The notes beneath the pieces were generated by a model. It did no database searches and was not told where the DNA came from. It worked only from the letters and a program-made list of their open reading frames with translations. The translations under genes and the position numbers were made by a program. From the NCBI RefSeq assembly GCF_044385915.1, contig NZ_JBISCC010000115.1, positions 88,588 through 152,587 on the forward strand: 64,000 nucleotides of DNA, in the 5' to 3' direction. Shown here piece by piece: positions 45,888 to 53,418 of the stretch. How positions within the stretch are numbered: the stretch's first letter is position 1; each line of letters begins with the position of its first letter. The stretch comes from Thalassobellus citreus. Lineage in GTDB: Bacteria > Bacteroidota > Bacteroidia > Flavobacteriales > Flavobacteriaceae.

Positions 45888-45906
45888 TTAACGGTATTCC
45901 GTCAAT
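45887..45906. promoter_or_regulatory. Dyad 1, candidate activator-binding site (UAS1)
   Basis: ATTAACGG, TATT, CCGTCAAT: an 8-bp inverted repeat with one mismatch around the core CGGTATTCCG. Its first base is the last base of the activator stop codon. Centre about 160 bp before the predicted start of the sigma-54 promoter. Confidence 0.65.
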
Positions 45907-45926
45907 CTGCATAATGTTAACTTAAT

Positions 45927-45944
45927 CTAGCGGTATTCCGTTAG
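45927..45944. promoter_or_regulatory. Dyad 2, candidate activator-binding site (UAS2)
   Basis: CTAGCGG, TATT, CCGTTAG: a 7-bp inverted repeat with one mismatch and the identical core CGGTATTCCG. Its centre is 39 bp from that of dyad 1 and about 121 bp before the predicted transcription start. Confidence 0.65.
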
Positions 45945-46029
45945 TGTTTTTTTGTTTGATAAACCTTTCGTTGTTTTTAAATCTCTGTAAGTTAGGTTTT
46001 TAGGTTTTTGTTTGTTTTTGTTTTGCTAT

Positions 46030-46046
46030 TCGGCACCTCTTTTGCT
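46030..46046 (+). promoter_or_regulatory. Sigma-54 promoter
   Basis: TCGGCACC, TCTT, TTGCT: the -24 GG (46032-46033) and -12 GC (46044-46045) are exactly ten bases apart and the flanks match the TTGGCACG-N4-TTGCW consensus at most positions. Transcription would start near 46057, 14 bases before the ATG at 46071. Confidence 0.75.
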
Positions 46047-46070
46047 TTTATTTTTTTAAAATAAAACAGT

Positions 46071-46475
46071 ATGATGCCAGCTTTAATAGACTCTAACTTA
46101 ACAGAATCTTTTTATATAGATGAACGTGGATTTTTATATTTAAAAATTTCAAATAAAAACACTAATTATTTATTTACTGCAGCAGAATTAGTAGAATACA
46201 TTGATATTATTACTAAGACATGCGATAAAAAAACAAATACTTTATTAATTGATGTAAGGAACTTTTTGGGAGAAGTTACTTTTCAAAGACCATGTTATCT
46301 TTTGTATGCAAAGGATCTTAAGTTAAAATCTGTTTGCAAAAAAGTAGTCTTTATTACAAATACAGCAAAAGTAAATTTAAAGATTGAAAATTATATAAGT
46401 AAGTATAAGCCAAAAGTAGATACAAAGGTTTTTAATTGTTTAGAAAAGGCTATTGATTATTGTTTAACTCCTTAA
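46071..46475 (+). CDS. STAS/SpoIIAA-like protein
   Basis: 134 residues (start ATGATG at 46071 or 46074). The pattern of a strand TLLIDVRNFLGE, a middle helix, KVVFITNTAK, and an ending VFNCLEKAIDYCL resembles the STAS/SpoIIAA-like (SEC14-like) fold. No conserved phosphoserine motif was recognised. It is the first gene after the sigma-54 promoter and is followed by a histidine kinase (10 bases) and a response regulator (3 bases after that), so it is likely part of the same output circuit. Confidence 0.6.
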   Translation: MMPALIDSNLTESFYIDERGFLYLKISNKNTNYLFTAAELVEYIDIITKTCDKKTNTLLIDVRNFLGEVTFQRPCYLLYAKDLKLKSVCKKVVFITNTAKVNLKIENYISKYKPKVDTKVFNCLEKAIDYCLTP

Positions 46476-46485
46476 AAAAAATATC

Positions 46486-47946
46486 ATGGAAGTAGTATCA
46501 AAAGCTATTTGGAATAATATTCAAGAAGAGCAGCTTATCAAAGCATTGAATAGAACTGTTATTGTATCTATAACAGATCCTAAAGGGCTTATTATACATG
46601 CTAATTCCGCTTTTTGTGAAATTTCTGGTTATACAGAACAAGAATTGTTAGGTAAAAATCATAATATCTTAAAATCTGGTAAACAGCCTGACGCTCTGTT
46701 TGTTGGTATGTGGGAGTTAATTAAAAAGAATGAAGTTTGGTCTGGAGAAATTTGTAATAAGAAAAAGGATGGTAGTTATTATTGGGTAAAAACAACAATA
46801 ATACCTTTTCTAGATAAGCAAGGTGAAATTAAAAAATATGTTTCTATTCGTTTTGATATAACTAAGTCTAAAGAACATAAATCTGATTTAAAATTAGTAC
46901 AGGATAAGTTTAAGTTTCTTTTTGATGCAACGCTTGATGCTTATTTTATAACAGATTTACAAGGTGGAGTTTTAGAATGTAATGCGGCAACAATAGCTCT
47001 GTTTGGTTATGATAAAAATGAGATTATTAATAAAAAAATAAGTGAGATAGGGGTGTTAAGTGAAGCTGATAGAGTTTTGATTAATAGAATGATGAAAATT
47101 CCATCAGCTAAACCTATTAGAAACGAATTTCAAATTACATCAAAAAGTGGCGATAAAAAAGATATCGAAGTGGTTGCACATCAAATGCATATAGAAGGAG
47201 AGCAGTTTGTTTTGTATATAGCACATGATATTTCTATCCGTAAATCTATTTATAAAAAATTAGAAGATAAAACTAATGATCTTGAGTTGTTGTTGTATCG
47301 TTCTGGTCACGATTTAAGAGCTCCTTTTACATCTTTAGAAGGCTTACTTAATTTGATGAGGCAAGAATCTTTAAGCGAAAGCACAGTAGAGATTTTAAAT
47401 ATGTTTGAAAATGTTTTACAAGATGGAAAAAGGTTAGTTGATAATCTTTCTACGGCTTCGTTAATGCTAAATAAATCAGTAGTAAATGAGGTAATTGATT
47501 TTAATAAACTAGTATACCAAACAATTAATAATCTTTCTCAAATTGAAGGTTTTAATGATATTAGTTTTAACATTAATATAGCAAAGGGATTTAAGATAAA
47601 TTCAAATTTACAGTTAGTAAGTTCGTTGCTTCAAAATATTATTCAAAATGCTATTAAGTACCGAAGACCAATTGGTGCTTCTCACACTCCATTTATAATA
47701 ATAAGTGCTTTCAATATAGCTAAAGGAGTTAAAATTTCTATTAAAGATAATGGTATAGGTATTAATAAAAACGAGTTAGATAAAGTGTTTAATCTGTATT
47801 ATAGGAGTAATAATCTTATTGAAGGTACAGGATTGGGCTTATATATTTCTAAAAATATTGTAGACCAACTTAAAGGGACTATGAGTGTACAAAGTGTTGT
47901 AAATAAAATGTCGCAATTTGATATTAGTTTACCAAATTCTATATAA
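46486..47946 (+). CDS. PAS-PAS sensor histidine kinase
   Basis: 486 residues, no membrane segment. PAS 1 (about 20-135, VSITDPKGLIIHANSAFCEISGY), PAS 2 (about 145-260, with DATLDAYFITDLQG), HisKA with the histidine in GHDLRAPFTSLEG (about residue 278) and HATPase with DNGIGINKNELDKVF and GTGLGLYISKNI. All catalytic elements are present. It is in an operon with the STAS-like gene before and the response regulator after, which it probably phosphorylates. Confidence 0.92.
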   Translation: MEVVSKAIWNNIQEEQLIKALNRTVIVSITDPKGLIIHANSAFCEISGYTEQELLGKNHNILKSGKQPDALFVGMWELIKKNEVWSGEICNKKKDGSYYWVKTTIIPFLDKQGEIKKYVSIRFDITKSKEHKSDLKLVQDKFKFLFDATLDAYFITDLQGGVLECNAATIALFGYDKNEIINKKISEIGVLSEADRVLINRMMKIPSAKPIRNEFQITSKSGDKKDIEVVAHQMHIEGEQFVLYIAHDISIRKSIYKKLEDKTNDLELLLYRSGHDLRAPFTSLEGLLNLMRQESLSESTVEILNMFENVLQDGKRLVDNLSTASLMLNKSVVNEVIDFNKLVYQTINNLSQIEGFNDISFNINIAKGFKINSNLQLVSSLLQNIIQNAIKYRRPIGASHTPFIIISAFNIAKGVKISIKDNGIGINKNELDKVFNLYYRSNNLIEGTGLGLYISKNIVDQLKGTMSVQSVVNKMSQFDISLPNSI

Positions 47947-47949
47947 AAT

Positions 47950-48417
47950 ATGAGAGAGATAAATCAAATAGTAATTGTAGATGATAATAAAATTGATTGT
48001 TTTATAAATCAAAAAGTTTGTTCAAATACTTATAATAATGCATGTGTAAAGACATTTAATTGTAGTGTTATGGCGCTAGATTATTTTAAAGAAACATCTA
48101 AAGTATATAAAATTTCCCCTATGAATAAAAGTAGTGTCGTTCTTATATTATTAGATATAAATATGCCTAGTATTAATGGTTTTGAGTTGCTTAATGAACT
48201 CGAAAAAATGAACTATTTTTCAAATAAGGAGGTGGAAGTATATTTTCTTTCTTCTTCTAATAATGAAAGCGATATTTCTAAAGCTTTAAAGGCTGAGTTT
48301 TGTTCTGGTTATATTATAAAGCCTTTAACAAAAGAGAAATTAATGAGTGTTATGGCTACAGAAAATGAAGAAGAGTATATGCAAAATAATTTTATATCTA
48401 TAAAAAGAGATTTTTAA
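47950..48417 (+). CDS. Response regulator (single REC domain)
   Basis: 155 residues. VIVDDNKIDC (acidic pair), the phospho-Asp in LILLDINMPSING, the Ser in YFLSSSNNE and the Lys in IIKPLTKE are all present, with no output domain. The gene starts 3 bases after the kinase stop, so they are coupled. It ends in a 40-residue basic tail. A hairpin at 48459-48486 stops the transcript. Confidence 0.92.
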   Translation: MREINQIVIVDDNKIDCFINQKVCSNTYNNACVKTFNCSVMALDYFKETSKVYKISPMNKSSVVLILLDINMPSINGFELLNELEKMNYFSNKEVEVYFLSSSNNESDISKALKAEFCSGYIIKPLTKEKLMSVMATENEEEYMQNNFISIKRDF

Positions 48418-48458
48418 GGTGCTTGTCAAATCAACATTAATGATATGATATAAAACAC

Positions 48459-48486
48459 AAAAAACCTCTTTTTAAGAGGTTTTTTA
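48459..48486. terminator. Bidirectional terminator between the sensory operon and tRNA-Lys
   Basis: AACCTCTT, TTT, AAGAGGTT with flanking A and T runs. It ends the plus-strand sensory operon and the minus-strand tRNA-Lys copy 1. Confidence 0.8.
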
Positions 48487-48490
48487 ATAG

Positions 48491-48563
48491 TGACCGGGCT
48501 GGGGCTCGAACCCAGGACCCTCTCCTTAAAAGGGAGATGCTCTACCAACTGAGCTACCAGGTC
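48491..48563 (-). tRNA. tRNA-Lys (TTT), copy 1
   Basis: On the minus strand the acceptor stem GACCTGG/CCCGGTC, D-arm, anticodon stem TCTCC/GGAGA with loop CTTTTAA (anticodon TTT) and T-arm GGGTTCGAGCC give a complete class I tRNA of 73 bases. CCA is not encoded. It is a copy of the gene at 48702-48774, but its upstream region lacks the TAnnTTTG box. Confidence 0.93.
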
Positions 48564-48671
48564 ATTAAGTTGCTAAAAGATATTGCTTTTAGCGGATGTA
48601 ATTACAAACTCTTTTTTTTCTAACAATAAAAATTTTGTAAAAAATATTTTCTATTGTATAAAAAAATGAAA

Positions 48672-48690
48672 CCTCTTTTTTAAAAAGAGG
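48672..48690 (-). terminator. Terminator of tRNA-Lys copy 2
   Basis: CCTCTTTTTT (48672-48681) faces AAAAAGAGG (48682-48690); on the minus strand it is followed by a T-run. It is the counterpart of the copy-1 hairpin and is part of the duplicated unit. Confidence 0.7.
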
Positions 48691-48701
48691 CTTCATAATA
48701 G

Positions 48702-48774
48702 TGACCGGGCTGGGGCTCGAACCCAGGACCCTCTCCTTAAAAGGGAGATGCTCTACCAACTGAGCTACCAGGTC
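48702..48774 (-). tRNA. tRNA-Lys (TTT), copy 2
   Basis: Identical in its 73-base body to copy 1, 211 bases away. It has a strong promoter at 48812-48841. Confidence 0.95.
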
Positions 48775-48811
48775 ATTAAGTTGCTAAAACATATATTGCC
48801 GTTAGCGGGTG

Positions 48812-48841
48812 CAAATATAGAACCTATTTTCAATTAAACAA
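48812..48841 (-). promoter_or_regulatory. Promoter of tRNA-Lys copy 2
   Basis: On the minus strand TTG (48839-48841), exactly 19 bases, then TATATTTG (48812-48819), a textbook flavobacterial promoter. In copy 1 the aligned -7 position reads TGTAATTA. Confidence 0.8.
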
Positions 48842-48916
48842 TGCTTTTTTAATTTTTTTTTTGTTTTTTTGTGCGACTAAAACGTATGTTTTTAATAATC
48901 AATTTATAACATAAAA

Positions 48917-49438
48917 ATGACCGTAGTTTTAATTGGATATATGGCTTCTGGAAAGTCAACTTTAGGAAAAATATTAGCAGAAAAGCTAAATTATGAATTT
49001 GTTGATTTAGACGATTATATCGAAGAAATTGAAAAAATGACTGTTTCCGAAATTTTTAAAGCTAAAGGTGAAATATATTTTAGAAAACAAGAAGCATTTT
49101 ATTTAAACGAAATGTTAGATGCTAAAAATAATATAATATTATCTGTAGGTGGTGGTACACCTTGCTTTGGAGTTAATATGGAAATGATATTAAACTCTAA
49201 AAATGTAAAGAGTATTTATTTAAAAGCTTCCCTACCTAAATTGGTAAAAAAGCTTATGAAAAAGAAAGCTAAGCGTCCTTTAATTGCTCATATAGAATCA
49301 GAAGAAGCTTTAACCGAATTTATTGGTAAGCATTTGTTTGAACGTTCTCAATATTATAGTCAAGCAGAATTTACCATAACCACAGATGGTAAAACTAAAA
49401 AAGATATAGTTGAAGAATTAATTCTTAAATTATTCTAA
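48917..49438 (+). CDS. aroK: Shikimate kinase
   Basis: 173 residues. Walker A GYMASGKSTLGK (about 7-18), the shikimate-binding DLDDYIE, SVGGGTPC and the lid RPL are all visible. It phosphorylates shikimate in the chorismate pathway. The gene stands alone on the plus strand and its 3' end overlaps the end of the convergent phosphoribosyltransferase gene by 9 bases. Confidence 0.95.
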   Translation: MTVVLIGYMASGKSTLGKILAEKLNYEFVDLDDYIEEIEKMTVSEIFKAKGEIYFRKQEAFYLNEMLDAKNNIILSVGGGTPCFGVNMEMILNSKNVKSIYLKASLPKLVKKLMKKKAKRPLIAHIESEEALTEFIGKHLFERSQYYSQAEFTITTDGKTKKDIVEELILKLF

Positions 49439-49924
49439 ATTCACTTCAAAAGTGTCGCCTTCAAGTATTACTTCTACATGTTCGTGTAACGAAGTAGATA
49501 ATGATATACCTTTAAAATCTGCTTTAACAGGGTATTTTTTGTGATTTCTATTTACTAAAACAGCCGTTTTAAATTGTTTTAATGGCACTTCTAAAAAATG
49601 TTTAACACCATATATTAAAGTGGTTCCAGAATTTAGAACATCATCTACTAAAACTAAAGATTTGTTTTTGTAATCTTCAGGCTTTATAGATGTTTTAATA
49701 GGTTCTGAAGGATTTTTTTTATCAATACTAACTTTACAAAGTATCGGATTGATTTCTGATATTTTTTGTAATGCGGATTTTATTTTTTTTGCAAGAATAT
49801 AACCATTACTATCAATACCTGCTATAATAATTTCTTTTTCATATACGTTACTTTCATATATTTGGAAAGCAATACGTCTTATTTTATGGTTAATTTCACT
49901 GTGGTTTAATATCACATTATTCAT
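49430..49924 (-). CDS. Phosphoribosyltransferase, PyrR/Hpt-like
   Basis: 164 residues. The PRPP loop LVLVDDVLNSGTTLIYG and a preceding KKIKSALQ segment define a type I phosphoribosyltransferase; the length and the TAVLVNRNHKKYPVKADF segment fit the PyrR family, a uracil phosphoribosyltransferase and pyr-operon regulator in other phyla. Nothing in this locus shows a pyr operon or attenuator, so it may be a plain salvage enzyme. It follows hslR by 37 bases on the same strand. Confidence 0.85.
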   Translation of the reverse strand: MNNVILNHSEINHKIRRIAFQIYESNVYEKEIIIAGIDSNGYILAKKIKSALQKISEINPILCKVSIDKKNPSEPIKTSIKPEDYKNKSLVLVDDVLNSGTTLIYGVKHFLEVPLKQFKTAVLVNRNHKKYPVKADFKGISLSTSLHEHVEVILEGDTFEVNLE

Positions 49925-49961
49925 AACATATAATAGCTTATGTGTTTTTTAAAGCATAAAA

Positions 49962-50333
49962 TTACTCATTTTCATCAGTAAAATCATCAATATCTCTTCT
50001 ATCTTTTTTTGTTGGTCTACCAACGCCCTTTTTTCGGTAATAATCTTTCGAGTATTTTAACAGTTCTTGTGCATCAAATTGTTCTTTAGGTGTAGTGTCT
50101 GTTCTGTATAGGTCGACTAATTTCGCACCAACTCTGCTTTCTGGAATATCATTAACAGTTAATTTATAGTTTATTTGTTTTTTTCTCAAACCAATAATGT
50201 CTTGCGGGTAAACTTCTCTGCTAGGTTTAACAATGTCGTTATTTACTCTAACTTGTCCTTTTTTACAAGCAGTTGTTGCAAGTGTTCTCGTTTTGTAATA
50301 TCTAACACACCATAAATACTTATCAATACGCAT
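49962..50333 (-). CDS. hslR: S4-domain RNA-binding protein, HslR-like
   Basis: 123 residues. The S4 domain occupies the first 60 residues (MRIDKYLWCVRYYKTRTLATTAC, GQVRVNNDIVKPSREV). The tail is basic and ends DDFTDENE. The HslR family rescues stalled 50S subunits carrying peptidyl-tRNA. It is upstream of the phosphoribosyltransferase on the minus strand. Confidence 0.88.
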   Translation of the reverse strand: MRIDKYLWCVRYYKTRTLATTACKKGQVRVNNDIVKPSREVYPQDIIGLRKKQINYKLTVNDIPESRVGAKLVDLYRTDTTPKEQFDAQELLKYSKDYYRKKGVGRPTKKDRRDIDDFTDENE

Positions 50334-50506
50334 ATAATTATTGTAAAAACTACGTTAATGTTGTTGTGCAAGATTGCATTAAAATTGTATCTTGCGACCT
50401 CAAAAATAAGCATTAAAGTAACATTAATACTTAGATAAGTACTTAAAAAGAATTATTATTTAGAGATGTTGTTTTTAGATTAAGAAAAAAAGTTAAGAAT
50501 ACGTAT

Positions 50507-51448
50507 ATGAAAATTAGAAAAATAGCTTTGTTAGTTTTAATAGTATTAGTTGGATTTGTATCTTGTAATAAAGATGATGATACTGTAGATCCTCCGGTTA
50601 TTGAAATTAGAGATAGAGCAGAGCAACAAATAGCAGATAATGATTCTATTGTAGAATATTTAAAAACACATTATTATAATTCTAGTGAATTATCTGCTAA
50701 TGATAATCCAAGTATTCAAGATATTGTTATAACTAAGTTTAGTACAGGTGCTGTTCCAGATGGAAGTACTTTATTAATGGATGCTATAGAAAAGAAAACT
50801 GTTAATTTTGCTGATACAGATTATGATTTTTACGTGCTTAAACTAAATCAAGGAGGTGGTATTGATTCACCATCATTTGCTGATGATATAAGAACGCATT
50901 ATGAAGGTTTATTACTTGATGATACTGTTTTTGATAGTAGTTTAGAAGCTCCTTATGATTCTGATTTAATTACAGAAGTTGTCGTAGAAGGATGGAGAAG
51001 AGTTTTTCCGGATTTTAATACAGCTGAAAGTTTTGTTGAAAATAGTGATGGTACAGTTAGTTATTTAAATAAAGGTTTAGGGATTATGTTTTTACCTTCA
51101 GGATTGGCATATTTTTCTAATGCTACATCTGGTTTTGCAGCATATTCTCCTTTAATTTTTAAGTTTGAATTATTACAAATGTTAGAAAATGATCATGATG
51201 GAGATGGAGTTCCAACATACCTTGAAGATTTAAATGGTAATGGCGAACTTATTACTTTAGATCAATTAGCAGATGATGATACAGATGAAGACGGTACACC
51301 AGATTATGCAGATACCGATGACGATGGAGATGGTGTGCTTACAATAAATGAAGACCTTAATAATGATGGAGATCCTACAAATGATGATACAGATGGTGAT
51401 GGTACTCCTAACTATTTAGATACTGATGATACAGCATCTAAGTCATAG
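50507..51448 (+). CDS. FKBP-type peptidyl-prolyl isomerase lipoprotein with calcium-binding repeats
   Basis: 313 residues. The lipobox is FVSC (after ALLVLIVLVG). The middle is an FKBP fold (HYEGLLLDDTVFDSS, GWRRVFPDF, LPSGLAYFSN and the closing FKFELL). The C-terminus holds thrombospondin-3 / EF-hand-like acidic repeats (DHDGDGVPTYLEDLNGNG, DEDGTPDYADTDDDGDG, DGDGTPNYLDTDD) that probably bind calcium. It is in the class of periplasmic FKBP lipoproteins that includes the gliding protein GldI, but this copy is not clearly GldI. A 24-bp perfect hairpin follows. Confidence 0.88.
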   Translation: MKIRKIALLVLIVLVGFVSCNKDDDTVDPPVIEIRDRAEQQIADNDSIVEYLKTHYYNSSELSANDNPSIQDIVITKFSTGAVPDGSTLLMDAIEKKTVNFADTDYDFYVLKLNQGGGIDSPSFADDIRTHYEGLLLDDTVFDSSLEAPYDSDLITEVVVEGWRRVFPDFNTAESFVENSDGTVSYLNKGLGIMFLPSGLAYFSNATSGFAAYSPLIFKFELLQMLENDHDGDGVPTYLEDLNGNGELITLDQLADDDTDEDGTPDYADTDDDGDGVLTINEDLNNDGDPTNDDTDGDGTPNYLDTDDTASKS

Positions 51449-51460
51449 ATAAAACAGATA

Positions 51461-51512
51461 AACTCATAAAACAAAAAGCCTCGCATTAGCGAGGCTTTTT
51501 GTTTTATGAGTT
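51461..51512. terminator. Bidirectional terminator with a perfect 24-bp stem
   Basis: Positions 51461-51484 and 51489-51512 are exact reverse complements around the loop ATTA; the upper part is the GC-rich AGCCTCGC / GCGAGGCT and both sides carry T-runs. It separates the FKBP gene from the convergent porin-like gene. Confidence 0.9.
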
Positions 51513-51526
51513 AGTTTTACTTTAGC

Positions 51527-52114
51527 TTATAAAATTAAAGATAAACTTACTATTAATTGATCGGGGCGTGTATCTAGCCTACTAGTATTAATATTATTAT
51601 TGTTTAAAAAAGAAGCTTCGTTTTTGCTAAACCCTCTCTCATACCTTAGATCAATACCAATTTTATTTAGATTTAATCCAATTCCGAAGTTTAAACCTAC
51701 TGAAAAATCATTTTCAATATCATTAATAGCAATACCGTCAAATTCAGAATCTAGTATGTATTGAAATGATGGTCCTCCAAAAACACTAATAGGGCCTAAA
51801 ACTTTTATTCCAACTAGCATTGGAGCATCAATTTTTTGCATTTTAAAGTTGTCATCATTATAATCACTCTTTGTACTGGTGTAAATAAGCTCTGGTCTAA
51901 AGTAAATTTCTTTTCCTATTTTCCCAAATAAACCAAAGTGGTAGCCTACATTTCTGTCTGGGTTTTGAGAGTTTGTACTAATAGATTCGAAATAATTACC
52001 GTTAGCATTGTAGTTTAATCCAGCTTTAAATCCAATACCTGTTGCAGTTTGAGCCATTGTTGTTGCAGGAATGCATATGGCTATCATTAAAATAAAAAAT
52101 AGATTTTTGCCCAT
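51527..52114 (-). CDS. Outer membrane beta-barrel protein (porin family)
   Basis: 195 residues from ATG 52114 (MGKNLFFILMIAICIPATTMAQ signal peptide). Alternating strands with aromatic ends (for example VGYHFGLFGKIG, YFRPELIYTS, VSVGLNFGIGLNL and a final LIVSLSLIL) fit an eight-stranded OMP_b-brl barrel, with no ligand domain. An in-frame start at 52213 would add a 33-residue region without a purpose and is rejected. It is the only gene on its strand between the two terminators. Confidence 0.85.
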   Translation of the reverse strand: MGKNLFFILMIAICIPATTMAQTATGIGFKAGLNYNANGNYFESISTNSQNPDRNVGYHFGLFGKIGKEIYFRPELIYTSTKSDYNDDNFKMQKIDAPMLVGIKVLGPISVFGGPSFQYILDSEFDGIAINDIENDFSVGLNFGIGLNLNKIGIDLRYERGFSKNEASFLNNNNINTSRLDTRPDQLIVSLSLIL

Positions 52115-52236
52115 AGTACTTTTGATTCTAAAGTACTTCTGGAAGTTTTTTAAATTGTTCATAAATGTTCGTTTTAAGATTTCATTAACTATATCAAAAA
52201 CGTTGCCAAACAAAAATTATTTCCTTTTTATTAATA

Positions 52237-52266
52237 TTGATATCGATTCTTAGTTATTTATCTTTG
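52237..52266 (+). promoter_or_regulatory. Promoter of the tgt-lptG-EamA operon
   Basis: TTG (52237-52239), exactly 19 bases, TATCTTTG (52259-52266). The start of transcription would be near 52273. An in-frame TTG at 52237 is this -33 box and is not a start codon. Confidence 0.8.
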
Positions 52267-52287
52267 CCAACTTATACGTTGATACAG

Positions 52288-53418
52288 ATGAAATTTGAAT
52301 TAAAAGCTAAAGATCCTCAAAGTAAAGCAAGAGCTGGTAAAATAACAACAGACCACGGAGTTATAGAAACACCTATATTTATGCCAGTTGGCACAGTCGC
52401 TACTGTAAAAGGAGTGCATCAGCGTGAGTTGAAAGACGATATAAATCCAGATATTATTTTAGGAAACACCTATCATTTATATTTAAGACCACAAACTAAG
52501 GTTCTTGAAAAAGCAGGCGGCTTACATAAATTCATGAATTGGGATAGAAATATTCTAACTGATTCTGGAGGCTACCAAGTGTATTCACTTTCAGATAATA
52601 GAAAAATAAAAGAAGAAGGCGTTCGTTTTAAATCGCATATAGATGGAAGTTACCATACGTTTACACCAGAAAATGTTATGGAAATTCAAAGAACTATAGG
52701 TGCCGATATTATTATGGCTTTTGATGAATGTACACCTTACCCATGTGATTATAATTATGCAAAACGATCGATGCATATGACGCATCGTTGGTTAGATAGA
52801 TGTATTAATCATTTAGAGAAAACTCCTTTAAAGTACGATTATAATCAAGCTTTTTTCCCAATAGTACAAGGCAGTACATATAAAGATTTGAGAAAGCAGT
52901 CGGCAGAATATATTGCTAATTCAGGAGCTGTTGGGAATGCCATTGGAGGATTATCAGTTGGAGAACCTGCAGAAGAAATGTATGCTATGACAGATGTCGT
53001 TTGTAGTATTTTACCAGAAGATAAACCAAGATATTTAATGGGAGTTGGAACACCAATCAATATTTTAGAAAATATAGCGTTAGGTGTAGACATGTTTGAT
53101 TGTGTTATGCCAACTCGTAATGCAAGAAACGGTATGTTGTTTACGGCTTATGGCTCTATAAATATTAAAAATTTAAAATGGGCCGAAGATTTTTCACCTA
53201 TAGATGAAATGGGTATTACATTTGTAGATACCGAGTATAGTAAAGCTTATTTAAGACATTTATTTACAGTTAATGAATTGTTAGGTAAACAAATAGCAAC
53301 GATACATAATTTAGGTTTTTATTTATGGTTGGTTAGAGAAGCAAGAAAACATATATTAGCAGGAGATTTTTATATGTGGAAAGAAAAAATGGTAAAACAA
53401 ATGAATAATAGATTATAG
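52288..53418 (+). CDS. tgt: tRNA-guanine transglycosylase (queuine)
   Basis: 376 residues from ATG 52288 (MKFELKAKDPQSKARAGKI). The active site Asp is in LTDSGGYQVYSL, and DECTPYPCDY, GGLSVGEP and CVMPTRNARNG are present. It swaps guanine 34 for a queuine precursor in tRNAs for Asp, Asn, His and Tyr. Unusually, the zinc motif CxCxxC of most bacterial Tgt is absent (the segment reads PIDEMGITFVDTEYSKAYL) while the following His is kept in IATIHNLGFY. Bacteroidota homologues share this as far as I recall. It is the first gene of an operon with lptG (0-base gap). Confidence 0.92.
   Translation: MKFELKAKDPQSKARAGKITTDHGVIETPIFMPVGTVATVKGVHQRELKDDINPDIILGNTYHLYLRPQTKVLEKAGGLHKFMNWDRNILTDSGGYQVYSLSDNRKIKEEGVRFKSHIDGSYHTFTPENVMEIQRTIGADIIMAFDECTPYPCDYNYAKRSMHMTHRWLDRCINHLEKTPLKYDYNQAFFPIVQGSTYKDLRKQSAEYIANSGAVGNAIGGLSVGEPAEEMYAMTDVVCSILPEDKPRYLMGVGTPINILENIALGVDMFDCVMPTRNARNGMLFTAYGSINIKNLKWAEDFSPIDEMGITFVDTEYSKAYLRHLFTVNELLGKQIATIHNLGFYLWLVREARKHILAGDFYMWKEKMVKQMNNRL

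Noticed and set aside
52237..52287. Upstream in-frame TTG as start for tgt
   Set aside because: The TTG is the -33 element of a perfect TTG-N19-TATCTTTG promoter and the ATG at 52288 matches the normal start of the protein.
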